Shown: piece after piece, positions 18,101 to 26,985 of the stretch | Numbering within the stretch: position 1 is the stretch's first letter | Layout: each line of letters starts with the position of its first letter | Source of the DNA: Allobranchiibius sp. CTAmp26 | GTDB lineage: Bacteria > Actinomycetota > Actinomycetes > Actinomycetales > Dermatophilaceae | Length of the DNA stretch: 64,000 nt | Reading direction: 5' to 3' | Assembly (NCBI RefSeq): GCF_017565405.1 | Contig: NZ_JAGEKR010000001.1 | Location: 243,499-307,498 of the forward strand | Program-made: the position numbers and the translations under genes | The notes under the pieces: model-generated | Told to the model about the DNA's origin: nothing | Database searches by the model: none | The model's input: only the letters and a program-made list of their open reading frames with translations

Positions 18101-18206
18101 CCCGCTGTTTGTCGTACCCGGCGTCGGTCGGGGAGTACAGCCATCCCGTCACTGTGAGGTGTGCGCAGATCTCGTCCTCGAACGCCTTCTCGTGCTCGAT
18201 CGCCAT
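15102..18206 (-). CDS. hsdR: Type I restriction endonuclease subunit R
   Basis: The 1034-residue protein is the DNA-translocating and cleaving subunit of a type I restriction system. The PD-(D/E)xK nuclease is SIDLV (D148) followed by ATIELK (E162, K164). The SF2 motor shows P-loop HSAGSGKTN (about 315-323), DEAHSSQTG (438-446) and SFFAFTATP. ATG at 18206 shares its A with the hsdS stop (TGATG), so translation is coupled; the frame upstream of it lies inside hsdS and is not used. It works as part of an R2M2S complex that cuts unmethylated DNA at a distance from the recognition site. All key residues are intact. Confidence 0.96.
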   Translation of the reverse strand: MAIEHEKAFEDEICAHLTVTGWLYSPTDAGYDKQRALFPEDVFDWLQETQPDELAKVVKPSLSEAEQVRARDQLLDRLVKTLDAPLDAGGGTLNVLRGGFKKTPARLSMCQFRPATTLNAFALERYSAVRVRVMRQVHYSTKNANSIDLVFFINGLPVATIELKTDNTQSIDDATTQYRLDRDPRGEPLLGFANRCLVHFAASNDEVAMTTRLAGKATHFLPFNMGHDGGAGNPVNPGGVATSYMWERVLERDAWLHIIGRLLHLETRTDIDPISGGATRTTTLLFPRFHQWELVTKLLETVSAESTGHRYLAMHSAGSGKTNSIAWTAHGLATLHDETNQRVFDTVIVVTDRTVLDDQLQKAIKQIEGVDGTVAQINADEVRNAGSDDIKSKSGLLAAELLAGRLIVIVTMQTFPFALETIRENKGLQGKRFAIIADEAHSSQTGQASKKLRAVLSSEELETLADGGEIDTEAILAADMESRAESPNLSFFAFTATPKNKTLELFGRPGADGRPEPFHAYTMQQAIEEGYILDVLRNYTTYNTAFQIAEKSKRHLEEVTLVDETEATKGLMRWVSLHPTNIAQKVQIIIEHYRANVRHLLDGHAKAMVVTSSREHAVRYKEAIDAYIAKRGYPLATLVAFSGSIELDDVTFARIEQPYTETNLNSGLRGQTLPVAFGTDDFQILIVANKYQTGFDQPLLSAMYVDKRLSGVTAVQTLSRLNRTYSAGGKDTTYVLDFVNDPDEILESFKPYYRQASLEDVTDPDIVHDLQAKLDAAGIYTDGEVEAFTTAYLSGKHGAISAPLKSAADRFNDEYAAALASQDKTAAEQLDLFRKDVGSFVRLYDFLSQIINYQDTDLEKRSLFLRFLQRRLTGRTRADAVDFSTVELTHIKQARSGDHDLDLAGGETRHLQPVAATGTGAARDPRMVRLAEVLAKVNDLFAGEDFTPGERQSWVEGIVTVLLDNETVTTQARANSIRQFVESPDLTDAVTDAVAGNQTSHNKMVDYFFTDERMKVQIVRLLGELVHENVKAEG

Positions 18207-19504
18207 CACGTCACCTCTCCACGCACGTCGAGCTGACCGATCACCGCTGCTGTGATCAGCGCCGACCGCCGTTCCTTGGACAGTTCGATGAACCGCTCGG
18301 TCTTCTCGATCAGCGTGTCGATCTTCGCCGTCTGCTCGTCGAGGTAAGCCGAAATTTGGTGCTGCTCGGCAATCGGTGGGACGGGAATTCTGATTGCGCC
18401 GAGCACATCGCGAGAGAGGGACGGCATCGTCGCGGTCCGATTGTTCGCCTCGACGTATCCAGTGGCGAGGCATGCTTTGAGGCAGTACGTGAGGAACTCA
18501 CTTGCGACCCGCCCTGACGATGGTCGGATACGGGCGACGTGGTTCTGGAAACCCCATCCGTCAAGGTCGTTTCGAAGAAGGTGGCTGCGACCGTATCCAG
18601 CGCCACCTTCGACTACAACGACATCGCCCGCTCGCAGTGAGTAGCGAGCGAGTTCGGCACGACTGAACCTCATCTGTTTCGACTCGTCGAGTACCAGTTG
18701 ATCTGGCTGGATCGATCCCGCCGCAAGGTAGGGCCTGGCGGTATCGCTCTCGGGTACGTTCCCAGACTTGGAGGCATTCAACATCTTGCCCAAGACGACA
18801 GAGAAATCGTAACGAACAGGGGCCGTCGTCCAGGTCCACGGCGGCGTTCCGAACCAGTGACCGTCGTAATCGAAAGCGCCTCCTGAAGCCAGTCCCGCAA
18901 CCGACGCGCGGATGACTCCGATTCGTCGTTCGCCGAGTCTGGTGATGAGTTGTTCCTGCTTCGCGATGAGGGTGTCGATCCGCGCGGTCTCGCGGTCGAG
19001 GAAGTCCGCAATCGCCCGCTGCTCGGTCTCGGGAGGCGTCAGCAGCGGCAAATTGTCGAGGTCGGGCTGTTGTACTCGACGGTCAAATGTGGTTTGCGCG
19101 CGCGTGTAGAGGCGGTACTGGTCGATGTATGCGCACGTGCGAAGGAGGTAATGGAGGTAGCGAGGGTTGTGATTGCGGGGCCGGAAAACGCGATAGTCCG
19201 GACTGACGGCACCGCTCACTTTGGACGTGCCGATCGCTCCTCCGATGAGCCACATCGGGTTTACGACGAGGTCACCCGGGCGGGTGACCAGGTACCGCGG
19301 AAGGCTCTTCTTGTCCGGTTCCTGACGTTGACCAAGCGACGATCGAGCGACGATTTCGCCAGATGATTTAAGGGACATCATGGGCTCACTGAGGTCGGCA
19401 TTGCGATCCTCGAGCCGGTCGAGTGCTGCCTTGAAGCGTGTAATAGCCCAAGTGGGCGGAGCCGTCGCGGTCAGCGGCTCGACTGCCAGGTGTCGACCGA
19501 TCAC
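18206..19504 (-). CDS. hsdS: Type I restriction-modification specificity subunit S
   Basis: This 432-residue protein has the two-half layout of HsdS. Target-recognition domain 1 ends in LPLLTPPETEQRAIADFLDR with a first helical spacer (TARIDTLIAKQEQLITRL). Target-recognition domain 2 ends in IRIPVPPIAEQHQISAYLDE with a second spacer (TAKIDTLIEKTERFIELS). The recognition domains determine the bipartite DNA target, which cannot be predicted here. GTG at 19504 overlaps the hsdM stop by four bases (GTGA). Confidence 0.95.
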   Translation of the reverse strand: MIGRHLAVEPLTATAPPTWAITRFKAALDRLEDRNADLSEPMMSLKSSGEIVARSSLGQRQEPDKKSLPRYLVTRPGDLVVNPMWLIGGAIGTSKVSGAVSPDYRVFRPRNHNPRYLHYLLRTCAYIDQYRLYTRAQTTFDRRVQQPDLDNLPLLTPPETEQRAIADFLDRETARIDTLIAKQEQLITRLGERRIGVIRASVAGLASGGAFDYDGHWFGTPPWTWTTAPVRYDFSVVLGKMLNASKSGNVPESDTARPYLAAGSIQPDQLVLDESKQMRFSRAELARYSLRAGDVVVVEGGAGYGRSHLLRNDLDGWGFQNHVARIRPSSGRVASEFLTYCLKACLATGYVEANNRTATMPSLSRDVLGAIRIPVPPIAEQHQISAYLDEQTAKIDTLIEKTERFIELSKERRSALITAAVIGQLDVRGEVT

Positions 19505-21261
19505 TGTTCGACCTCGCGGAGGAGGTCCATGATCTCGGTGACAAGCTTGTTGAGGTCGGCGTCGATCTCTTCGAGTGGTCGCAGCGGTACGTACTCGTAG
19601 AAGTGCCGGGTGAACGGGATCTCGTAGCCGACCTTGGTCTTCTTGTGGTCGACCCAGGCGTCGGGGACGTGCGGGAGGACCTCGGACTCGACATACGCCT
19701 TGACGGTCGCGTCGCGACCCTCGTCCCCGGCGACGTTCCCGGCATACGTGAAGGGGATGTTCTCGGTGTCCCGCAGCTTCGTGTCTGCCTTTGGGTTGCT
19801 CTTACGGTCGGTGACTGCGGTGCCGTCGTCGTCCAGGAGCGGACGCTCGACGGTGACAGTCCAGTAGCCGAACTCGTCGGTGCGGAACGTCTTGGAGTGC
19901 TTCGAGGACGCGTACTCGGCATACAGCTTGACGATTTCCGCCCGGTCGGTGGGTGAGAGTTCGCGGGACTTGGCGCCGAGGTTCTTGCGCATCTTGGCGT
20001 AGAAGCCGGTACCGTCGATGAGCTGGACCTTGCCGACCCGGTCAACGGCCTTGTTGTTGTCCAGCACCCACACGTAGGTCGCGATGCCGGTGTTGAAGAA
20101 CATGTTCGTCGGCAGCGCGACGATCGCGTCGACCAGGTCGCGTTCGATCAGCCACTGGCGAATCTTGGACGGTCCTGACTCGGCCGCTCCGGTGAACAGG
20201 GGCGAGCCATTCAGGACGATGCCCGCGCGGCCGCCGCCGTCTTTGATCGGACGCATTTTCGTTGCCAGGTGCTGCAGAAAGAGCATCTGCCCATCGCCGA
20301 TCGACGGCAGTCCGGCAGGGAAGCGAGAGTGCTCGCCGGCCCGGGCAACCTCGGCCTTGACTGCCCGCTCGGAGGCCTTCCAGTCGAAACCGTAGGGTGG
20401 GTTCGACAGGCAGTAGTCGAAGGTGGTGCCCGCGAACAGATCGTCGGCCAGGGTGTCGCCGAGTTTGACGTTCTTGGGGTCCTGTCCCTTGCCGATCATG
20501 TCGGACTTGCAGATGGCGTAGGACTGGTCGTTGATCTCTTGCCCGTACAGCCGCAGGCGGCCGTCGGGGTTGAGGCCCGGCTTGTCGGGGGTGCCGATGA
20601 GGTGTTCCTCGGCGATCGAGAGCATGCCGCCGGTACCCGCGGTCGGGTCATAGATGCTGCGGACGACGCCCTTCTCGGTGAGAGCTCGGTCGTCGCCGGC
20701 GAAGAGCAGTTCGACCATGAGCCGGATCGCGTCGCGAGGGGTGAAGTGCTCGCCAGCTGTTTCGTTGGAGGCCTCGGCGAACTTGCGGATCAGGTGTTCG
20801 TAGAGGTCGCCCATTTCGGCGTTGCTAATGATTTGTGGGTGCAGATCGACGTCGGCGAACTTCTGCACGACGATCAGCAGCCGGTTCTTCTCGGCCATCG
20901 TCGCGATTTGGCTGTCGAACCGGAATCGTTCGAAGACGTCGATGTTCTTGGAGAACCCCGCGAGATAGTCGGTGAGGTTGGCGGAGAGGCCGTCCGGATC
21001 ACCGACGAGCTTGGCGAACGTCCAGGGTGAGGTGTTGTAGAAGTTCAGCCCGGTGGCCTTCTTAATCTTGACGTCGCGCAGTTCGTCGCGAGGTTCGGCA
21101 TACGCGATGTCGCGGACCTGCTCGCGAGTCGGTTCGAGCACACAGTCCAAGCGGCGCAAGATCGTCATCGGCAGGATGACGTCGCCGTACTGGTGTGGTC
21201 TGTAGACGCCGCGGAGCTGATCCGCGATCGACCACACGAAATTGCCCAGACTGCTCAACAC
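19501..21261 (-). CDS. hsdM: Type I restriction-modification methyltransferase subunit M
   Basis: The 586-residue protein has an N-terminal helical HsdM domain, SAM motif DPTAGTGGM (205-213) and catalytic NPPY (287-290), so it should methylate adenine N6 in complex with HsdS. GTG at 21261 is used, with GAGGAG upstream; TTG at 21258 is an alternative. It is the first gene of a four-gene minus-strand operon (hsdM-hsdS-hsdR-methylase fusion). A 488-base gap separates it from the divergent GmrSD-type gene. Confidence 0.96.
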   Translation of the reverse strand: MLSSLGNFVWSIADQLRGVYRPHQYGDVILPMTILRRLDCVLEPTREQVRDIAYAEPRDELRDVKIKKATGLNFYNTSPWTFAKLVGDPDGLSANLTDYLAGFSKNIDVFERFRFDSQIATMAEKNRLLIVVQKFADVDLHPQIISNAEMGDLYEHLIRKFAEASNETAGEHFTPRDAIRLMVELLFAGDDRALTEKGVVRSIYDPTAGTGGMLSIAEEHLIGTPDKPGLNPDGRLRLYGQEINDQSYAICKSDMIGKGQDPKNVKLGDTLADDLFAGTTFDYCLSNPPYGFDWKASERAVKAEVARAGEHSRFPAGLPSIGDGQMLFLQHLATKMRPIKDGGGRAGIVLNGSPLFTGAAESGPSKIRQWLIERDLVDAIVALPTNMFFNTGIATYVWVLDNNKAVDRVGKVQLIDGTGFYAKMRKNLGAKSRELSPTDRAEIVKLYAEYASSKHSKTFRTDEFGYWTVTVERPLLDDDGTAVTDRKSNPKADTKLRDTENIPFTYAGNVAGDEGRDATVKAYVESEVLPHVPDAWVDHKKTKVGYEIPFTRHFYEYVPLRPLEEIDADLNKLVTEIMDLLREVEQ

Positions 21262-21749
21262 ATCTCCTCATGGTTCATCTATGGCCGGCGCCTCAGTCTC
21301 GCGCAGAACAGGTCGAGATCGACGGACGCGCAATCGTCAGGGTCGTTCGTACGGGTCCGAGTGGCCGGGCCCGCACCTGCCCCCGGCAGTAACCGCAAGG
21401 AGGGAGGCGCCTGATCTTGTCCAAGTCGCCCAGCAACGATCTCGCTGTGGAGGATGGCCTCTAGTGCGCTTTTGTTCGGCCGGCTGCGTGATGGATCGAC
21501 CATACGATATGGCCTCGAACGACACGTCGGGGCTGCTGCACAGATAAGTGACAGGATCGGTCAGCTGCTGGTGTGACGAGTCCAGCTGCCGATACCGAAG
21601 GTGGTGGATGCTGACCAATGTGACGTGCGGGTGTCGCTCCGCGATCACCAGCGTTGGCGGGGCAAAAACTGCTCGGTTTCGCGAGTGCTCATCGCCAAGA
21701 CACTGACGCTCTAGCCTGTTGGCGTACCAGACCAGGATGGGGAGACTTG
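21262..21749. other. Intergenic region between divergent hsdM and GmrSD-type genes
   Basis: The 488 bases hold the promoters for both divergent defence genes. I see no convincing gene: short open frames on both strands lack ribosome sites or recognisable motifs. Base composition is lower in GC than the core genes. A degraded insertion fragment is possible but not identifiable. Confidence 0.5.
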
Positions 21750-23627
21750 ATGAAGGCTGACGCGCTAAACCCGCGTGAACTGTTCGGCACCACGGTGCAT
21801 TACGAGATTCCGGCCTTCCAGCGGCCGTACGTCTGGACCCTCGAGGACCAGTGGCGGCCCCTGTGGCAGGACGTCCGCCGGGTGGCTGAGAAGGTCATCG
21901 CTGCAGACGGCGACGAGGAGATGCTTGAGGCCTTGGGGGGCCACTTCCTCGGGGCTGTCGTTTTCAAGCTGAAGTCTGCGATAGCGGGTGACGTCACGCG
22001 CCAGTCCGTGATCGACGGGCAGCAGCGAAGCACCACCCTCCAAATCATGCTGGACGCCGTGCACGAGGCCGTCCTCAGCCGTGGGCACGAGCTGGAAGCA
22101 GAAGCAATCGAGGAGCTGATCCTCAATCAGGCCAAGCGATTCGCTGGACGCCCTGAACGCTTCAAGCTGTGGCCATCACGCTCGGACCGGTCCGCGTTCG
22201 AGTACGCAATGGATCAAACGGGAGCCCACACCGGCGACCATCTAATCGTCGAGGCCCACGAGTTCTTCCGGACTGAGGTCGGTGACTGGCTTGTGGGAAT
22301 AGTCGACGAAGGCGAGGAGGCGGTCGGTGAGGAGAAGGACCGGGTGGCCGCCCTTGCCGATGTCGTCCAGTCCCGGCTGTACGTCGTCGCGATCAACTTG
22401 ACCGGTCACGACGACGACCAGGTCATCTTTGAAACTCTGAACGATCGGGGCACCCCTCTACTAAAGGCAGATCTCATCAAGAACTGGATCTTCCAGATCG
22501 GCGAACGGGTTCACGCGGGCGTCGACTCCTGGCCCGAGAAGTACTGGGCCGATTTCGACGACACATGGTGGCGAGAGGAAATCACACAGGGTCGTCACAT
22601 GCGGTCCCGCATCGACATCTTCCTGCAGTACTGGCTGACCATGCGACGTCGTAGCGATGTTCTGACCGACGAGGTGTTCCGCGAGTTTGTCGCCTACGCC
22701 AAACCCATGATGACCACGGCAACCGACGCCGAGGCCCTCCTTGGCGAATTGCGTCGAGACGCCGACACGTTCCGCAGTTTCGCGCAGCTGTCGCGAGAGA
22801 CCGTTGAGGGCCGATTCTACGGGCGGGTGGTGGAGTCGCTCGAATTAGCGGCCACCACCCCACTCCTCCTTTGGATGTTGTCGGAGAACCACTCAGTCCC
22901 GAACGATCAGATTTCGATTGCGCTCGGTGCACTGGAGAGCTGGGTCATTCGACGAACCCTCTTGCGCGGTACCATGAAGGACGTCAACAAGATGATGGTT
23001 GCCATCCTGGCGGCCCTTGACGAGGTACCCATTGGAGAGGTTGGCGTCGCAGTCAGGGACTACCTCGTCAGCCAAACCTCGGACGCGAGGACTTGGCCAA
23101 GCGACGTCGATATGCTCGCGGGCCTGCCTGGCATCAAGCTCTACGGCAACGTGCGCCAATCTCGTCTGCGTGTGGTGCTAGAAGCGCTCGAATTGCAGAT
23201 GCGCACTCAGCGGCACGAGGCTGTCACCGTGCCTACCAAGCTCTCGGTGGAGCACGTCATGCCTCAGGCGTGGCGAAGCCATTGGGACCCCGAGCCGAAA
23301 CTGTCACCGGAAGAAGCTGCGGACCGCGACAGGCTGGTCAACACCTTGGGCAACCTCACCCTCGTTACGTCAGAACTTAATGGGACGCTGTCTCACCGCC
23401 CCTGGACCGATATCGCCACCGCCCCCCTTAAAACAACCGGCGAGAACAAGGGCCTGGGAAAGCGGTCACTGCTGAACAAATACAGCGTCCTGCTCCTCAC
23501 TCGTGAGATCGTCGACCACCACGCGGAGGCGTGGACCGACGAGGACATCCGCGCGCGAGCGACGCAGTTGAGCGGGGTTTTGTGTCACGTGTGGCCACAT
23601 CCCGGGAGCGGTACTAGAAGCGCATGA
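21750..23627 (+). CDS. GmrSD-type nuclease (DUF262 and DUF1524 domains)
   Basis: The 625-residue protein starts at ATG 21750, with GGGGAGA four bases upstream. The N-terminal DUF262 domain shows IPAFQRPYVW (20-29) and IDGQQRSTTLQ (88-98), a ParB/Srx-like NTP-binding fold. The C-terminal DUF1524 domain has an HNH-type site at VEHVMPQAW (H502, P505), then LGNLTLV and an Asn in SELNGTLSH. This single-chain layout matches GmrSD/BrxU type IV restriction enzymes, which cut modified phage DNA. Together with the adjacent hsd operon it covers both unmodified and modified foreign DNA. Confidence 0.88.
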   Translation: MKADALNPRELFGTTVHYEIPAFQRPYVWTLEDQWRPLWQDVRRVAEKVIAADGDEEMLEALGGHFLGAVVFKLKSAIAGDVTRQSVIDGQQRSTTLQIMLDAVHEAVLSRGHELEAEAIEELILNQAKRFAGRPERFKLWPSRSDRSAFEYAMDQTGAHTGDHLIVEAHEFFRTEVGDWLVGIVDEGEEAVGEEKDRVAALADVVQSRLYVVAINLTGHDDDQVIFETLNDRGTPLLKADLIKNWIFQIGERVHAGVDSWPEKYWADFDDTWWREEITQGRHMRSRIDIFLQYWLTMRRRSDVLTDEVFREFVAYAKPMMTTATDAEALLGELRRDADTFRSFAQLSRETVEGRFYGRVVESLELAATTPLLLWMLSENHSVPNDQISIALGALESWVIRRTLLRGTMKDVNKMMVAILAALDEVPIGEVGVAVRDYLVSQTSDARTWPSDVDMLAGLPGIKLYGNVRQSRLRVVLEALELQMRTQRHEAVTVPTKLSVEHVMPQAWRSHWDPEPKLSPEEAADRDRLVNTLGNLTLVTSELNGTLSHRPWTDIATAPLKTTGENKGLGKRSLLNKYSVLLLTREIVDHHAEAWTDEDIRARATQLSGVLCHVWPHPGSGTRSA

Positions 23628-24140
23628 CCAGTCATAAAAATCGACCGTCGCGCGGCAGTAGCTCTCTTGCGCGCCGTACTCGGCCAGGTCGACCCGTCGC
23701 GCCGCGTCACCCACGAGCGTATCCGGCACCGGGTGTACCCGATCTGACGAAAGACGTGCAGTATTTCCCTCAAGGGCTTCTTCGTCTTGCACCTCTCGCT
23801 ATGCAAGAGGAGGCACGGGTGTTTCTCAAACTGCCGGATCTTAGTGACCCGCATCTTCTAAAGCAGCGAGCTGTCGGTAGCGGCCGCCACAGTAGCGGCA
23901 TAAAGGTCTCCTTTGCCGGTCGACGCCGTGGCTTGGAGGCGTCGCGCGACATCCAGCCTGGACTCATTAAGGCGATAGGTGACGGCCCATTGTCTTCGAG
24001 CACTACACCGTTTAAACGGTGCATAGTCGCGAGGCATTTACGAGTGGCGTCGACGCTGCGGATGTTGTGTCAAATTATGCCAGCTCTTGCTGAGGCACTC
24101 TCGAAGTAAGAACGCCTCCACCAATGGTGAGAGCGTGTCG
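23628..24140. other. Non-coding stretch between GmrSD-type gene and tRNA-Thr
   Basis: These 513 bases hold no gene I can support. An open frame at 23624-24109 has no ribosome site and no recognisable motif. GC content is lower than in the core region. Its position beside the 3' end of a tRNA gene suggests leftover DNA of an integrated island, but no integrase remnant is readable. Confidence 0.45.
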
Positions 24141-24213
24141 AGCCGCTTATCGGAGTCGAACCGATGACCTATTCATTACGAGTGAATTGCTCTACCGACT
24201 GAGCTAAAGCGGC
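24141..24213 (-). tRNA. tRNA-Thr (anticodon CGT)
   Basis: On the minus strand the sequence folds into a full cloverleaf. The acceptor GCCGCTT pairs with AAGCGGC, the anticodon stem ATTCA/TGAAT holds the loop CTCGTAA (anticodon CGT, reading ACG), and the T arm is ATCGG-TTCGACT-CCGAT. CCA is not encoded. Its 3' end points toward the defence island at lower coordinates, the orientation expected for a tRNA used as an attachment site. Confidence 0.95.
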
Positions 24214-24310
24214 GTGCGCCCCGGCAGCCAGGCTGCTTGAGCGCGCCGCCGAGTATACGCAGGGACCAGGCGTGCGCCCGAATCGGGAGCCCGAAGCGCG
24301 TACAGGCCTC

Positions 24311-25840
24311 TCAGCAGCGCTTGCCGTTCGCAGGCACCGACCCGTTCAGCAGGTACGCGTCCACCGTGTCATCGACACAGCCGGACTGGCCGTACGCCGT
24401 GTGCCCGTCACCGTCGTACGTGAGCAGGTGCCCGTTAGACAGCTCTGTGGCGAGCCGCTGGCTCCAGGCATACGGCGTCGCGGGGTCGCGCGTCGTCCCC
24501 ACCACGAGGATCGGACCCGAGCCCGCCGCAGAGATGCGATGCGCGGTGCCGGTGGCCTTGATGGGCCACTGCGCGCAGGTCAGCCCCGACCACGCCAGGA
24601 ACGGCCCCCACGTCGGCGCGGACTTGGAGAACGACGTCACGTCGGCCTCGTAGGTGGCAGTGCTCGAGCTGGACGGCTGGTCCAGGCAGTTCACCGCGTT
24701 GCCCACCTGCATGATGTTGCCCTGGTAGCTGCCGTCGCTGCTGCGATCGGCGTACTGGTCGGCCAGCGCCATCAGCTGGTCGCCCTTCCCGCCGAAGGCC
24801 TGCTTCATCGCCTTGGTCAGCGTCGGCCACGACTGCTTGGTGTACATCGCCTCCGCGATCCCGAGCGAGGCCCACCCCTCGGTCAATTTCTTCACGTCGC
24901 TCTCGCCGGAGACCGGCAGCGGCTGCGCGTCGACCTGCTTCAGGAACGACCGGATCCGCGCCATCCCGGCATCCACTGTCGACCCAAGCGGGCAGCCGCC
25001 CGACGACACGCAGTTCGCGACGTACGAGCGGGTGGCCAGCTCGAAACCGCCCGCCTGCCCCTGCGCGACCTGCTCGGACGTGAGGTCCGGCGGCACCACC
25101 CCGTCGAGCACCATCCGGCCGACGTTGCGCGGGAAGAGGCCGGCGTACGTCGAGCCGATGAGCGTGCCGTAGGACTTGCCCAGGTAGTCCAGCTTCGGGC
25201 TGCCGAGCGCCGCCCGCAGCACATCGACGTCGCGCGCCACCTCGACGGTCGACACGTGACCGAGCAGCGGACCGGCGTTTTTCTTGCAGGCCGCGCCGAA
25301 GCCCTTCGCGAGAGCAACGGCCGCGGTGACCTCGCTCGGGGTATCCGGTGTCGGATCGGACCCAAGGATGCCGTCGAGCTGCGCATCCCCCACGCATTGA
25401 ATGGGATCCGAGCGCTGCACCCCGCGCGGGTCGAAACCCACCACGTCGTAGGACTTGCGGATCGAACCGGTGACGATCTGGTCGGCCGCGGCCGCGTAGT
25501 CGTAGCCCGACCCGCCTGGACCTCCAGGGTTGACGATGAGCGACCCCTTGCGCGAACCCGTCGCCGGCACCTTGTCGATCGCCAGCTGAATCGTGGCGCC
25601 GCCCGGGTTGGCGTAGTCCAGCGGCACCGTCAGCTTCGCGCAGCGCACCGGCCCGCAGTCGTCCCAGCTGATCTTCTGGCTGTAGAACTTCGCCAGCGAG
25701 GGCGTCGGCGGCGACGTCACCGACGGAGGCACCGGCGTGGTCGGCGACGGCGCACTGGAGCCGAGCACACTGCACCCCGACAGCGCCAGCGACGCACCCA
25801 CGAGAAAGACACTCGCGGCGTACGCCGGTCGACGCGTCAT
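24311..25840 (-). CDS. Secreted lipoprotein alpha/beta hydrolase, tripeptidyl-aminopeptidase (TAP) type
   Basis: The 509-residue protein has a lipoprotein signal (lipobox LSGC, Cys about 23) and a Ser/Thr/Pro-rich linker. The alpha/beta-hydrolase core has GGPGGSG (oxyanion region) and the nucleophile serine in LGKSYGT, and a TAP-like C-terminal domain supplies Asp (TRDPATPY) and His (GDGHTAYG). Streptomyces tripeptidyl aminopeptidases of this family release N-terminal tripeptides outside the cell. The ATG overlaps the holB stop (ATGA), so expression is linked to holB and tmk although the functions are unrelated. Confidence 0.9.
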   Translation of the reverse strand: MTRRPAYAASVFLVGASLALSGCSVLGSSAPSPTTPVPPSVTSPPTPSLAKFYSQKISWDDCGPVRCAKLTVPLDYANPGGATIQLAIDKVPATGSRKGSLIVNPGGPGGSGYDYAAAADQIVTGSIRKSYDVVGFDPRGVQRSDPIQCVGDAQLDGILGSDPTPDTPSEVTAAVALAKGFGAACKKNAGPLLGHVSTVEVARDVDVLRAALGSPKLDYLGKSYGTLIGSTYAGLFPRNVGRMVLDGVVPPDLTSEQVAQGQAGGFELATRSYVANCVSSGGCPLGSTVDAGMARIRSFLKQVDAQPLPVSGESDVKKLTEGWASLGIAEAMYTKQSWPTLTKAMKQAFGGKGDQLMALADQYADRSSDGSYQGNIMQVGNAVNCLDQPSSSSTATYEADVTSFSKSAPTWGPFLAWSGLTCAQWPIKATGTAHRISAAGSGPILVVGTTRDPATPYAWSQRLATELSNGHLLTYDGDGHTAYGQSGCVDDTVDAYLLNGSVPANGKRC

Positions 25841-26985
25841 ACGCGGACTCCTTTGACCTGCAACGAGATGGCCATCGACTCCAACGCCAACAACGGCGGC
25901 ACCGCAGCCTCGATCCGCTCCCGGGCGACCCCGATCGCGTCCATCGCCAGCAGCAGTTGCTCGGCCGTGTGGGTCTGGGCGACGTCCCGCACCTGGTCGC
26001 CCAGGTCGGCGTTCACCAGGTCGACCGGCGCACCCGAGCGCACCATCAGCGCGTCCCGGTAGAGCGACAGCAGATCGACCAGCGCGCGGTCGACCACGTC
26101 GCGGCCGAAGCGGGTCGCGCGGGTCTTCTGCTCCTTCTCCAGCGCCGCCACCTGCGAACGGATGTGGGGCGGCTGGGTGCGCGCCGCCGGGTCGGCGCCG
26201 AGCTGCTCCAGGAGCCGGGTCCGCTCCGCACCGTCCCGCTCGCCCGACGCCGCGCTGGTCTCGTCGCCCGCGATTGACGCCAGCGTCGCCGCCGCGGTCA
26301 TCGCATCCCCCAGGTTGTGAATACCGCCGGCGAACCGCAACGTCTCCCTTCGGCGTTCGCGTGCGCCGTCGTCGCGCGCCAGCCGCAGCGCGAGCCCCAC
26401 GTGCGACTGCGCCGCACGCGCGCTGTCCAGCGCCAGCTGCGGGTCGATGCCGTTACGACGGGTCAGCAGCTCCGCGACCGCCTCCGGCGACGGGGTGCGC
26501 AGCCGCACGTGCCGCGAGCGACTGCGGATGGTGATGATGACGTCTTCCAGCGACGGCGCGCACAGCACCCACACGGTGCGCGACACCGGCTCCTCCAACG
26601 CCTTCAGCAGCGCGTCGGCCGCACGCTCGGTGAGCCGGTCGACGTCCTCGATGACGATGACCCGCCAGGCCCCCACCGACGGCCGCGCCTGCGCCAGCAG
26701 CGCCAGCTCGCGGGCCTGGCGCACCGGGATGGACAGCCCCGACGTGGCGACGATCTCGACGTCGGCGTGGCTGCCGTCCAGCGCCGTACGGCACTCGTGG
26801 CACTCGCCGCAGCCGTCCCGTGGGCACTCCAGCGCGGCGGCGAAAGCCCGTGCAGCAGTGGACCTTCCGGACCCAGGAGGGCCCGTCAGCAACCACCCGT
26901 GTGTCATCGCGGTCTGATCGCGCACCGCCCGGTCGAGCGTGGTGACGACCGTGGGCTGGTCGATGACGTCGTCCCAGACGCTCAC
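25837..26985 (-). CDS. holB: DNA polymerase III subunit delta prime
   Basis: This 382-residue AAA+ clamp-loader subunit has the P-loop TGPPGSGRSTAAR (about 34-46, Arg replacing the usual Lys), a zinc module with four cysteines (CPRDGCGECHEC) and sensor-1 region EDVDRLTERAADALLKALEEP. Delta prime is the structural, non-hydrolysing member of the clamp loader, so an altered P-loop is normal. It starts at GTG 26985 overlapping the tmk stop. The tmk-holB order is common in actinobacteria. Confidence 0.93.
   Translation of the reverse strand: MSVWDDVIDQPTVVTTLDRAVRDQTAMTHGWLLTGPPGSGRSTAARAFAAALECPRDGCGECHECRTALDGSHADVEIVATSGLSIPVRQARELALLAQARPSVGAWRVIVIEDVDRLTERAADALLKALEEPVSRTVWVLCAPSLEDVIITIRSRSRHVRLRTPSPEAVAELLTRRNGIDPQLALDSARAAQSHVGLALRLARDDGARERRRETLRFAGGIHNLGDAMTAAATLASIAGDETSAASGERDGAERTRLLEQLGADPAARTQPPHIRSQVAALEKEQKTRATRFGRDVVDRALVDLLSLYRDALMVRSGAPVDLVNADLGDQVRDVAQTHTAEQLLLAMDAIGVARERIEAAVPPLLALESMAISLQVKGVRV

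Noticed and set aside
23624..24109. 161-residue plus-strand frame before tRNA-Thr
   Set aside because: It overlaps the end of the GmrSD-type gene, lacks a ribosome site and shows no motif or coding-like pattern.
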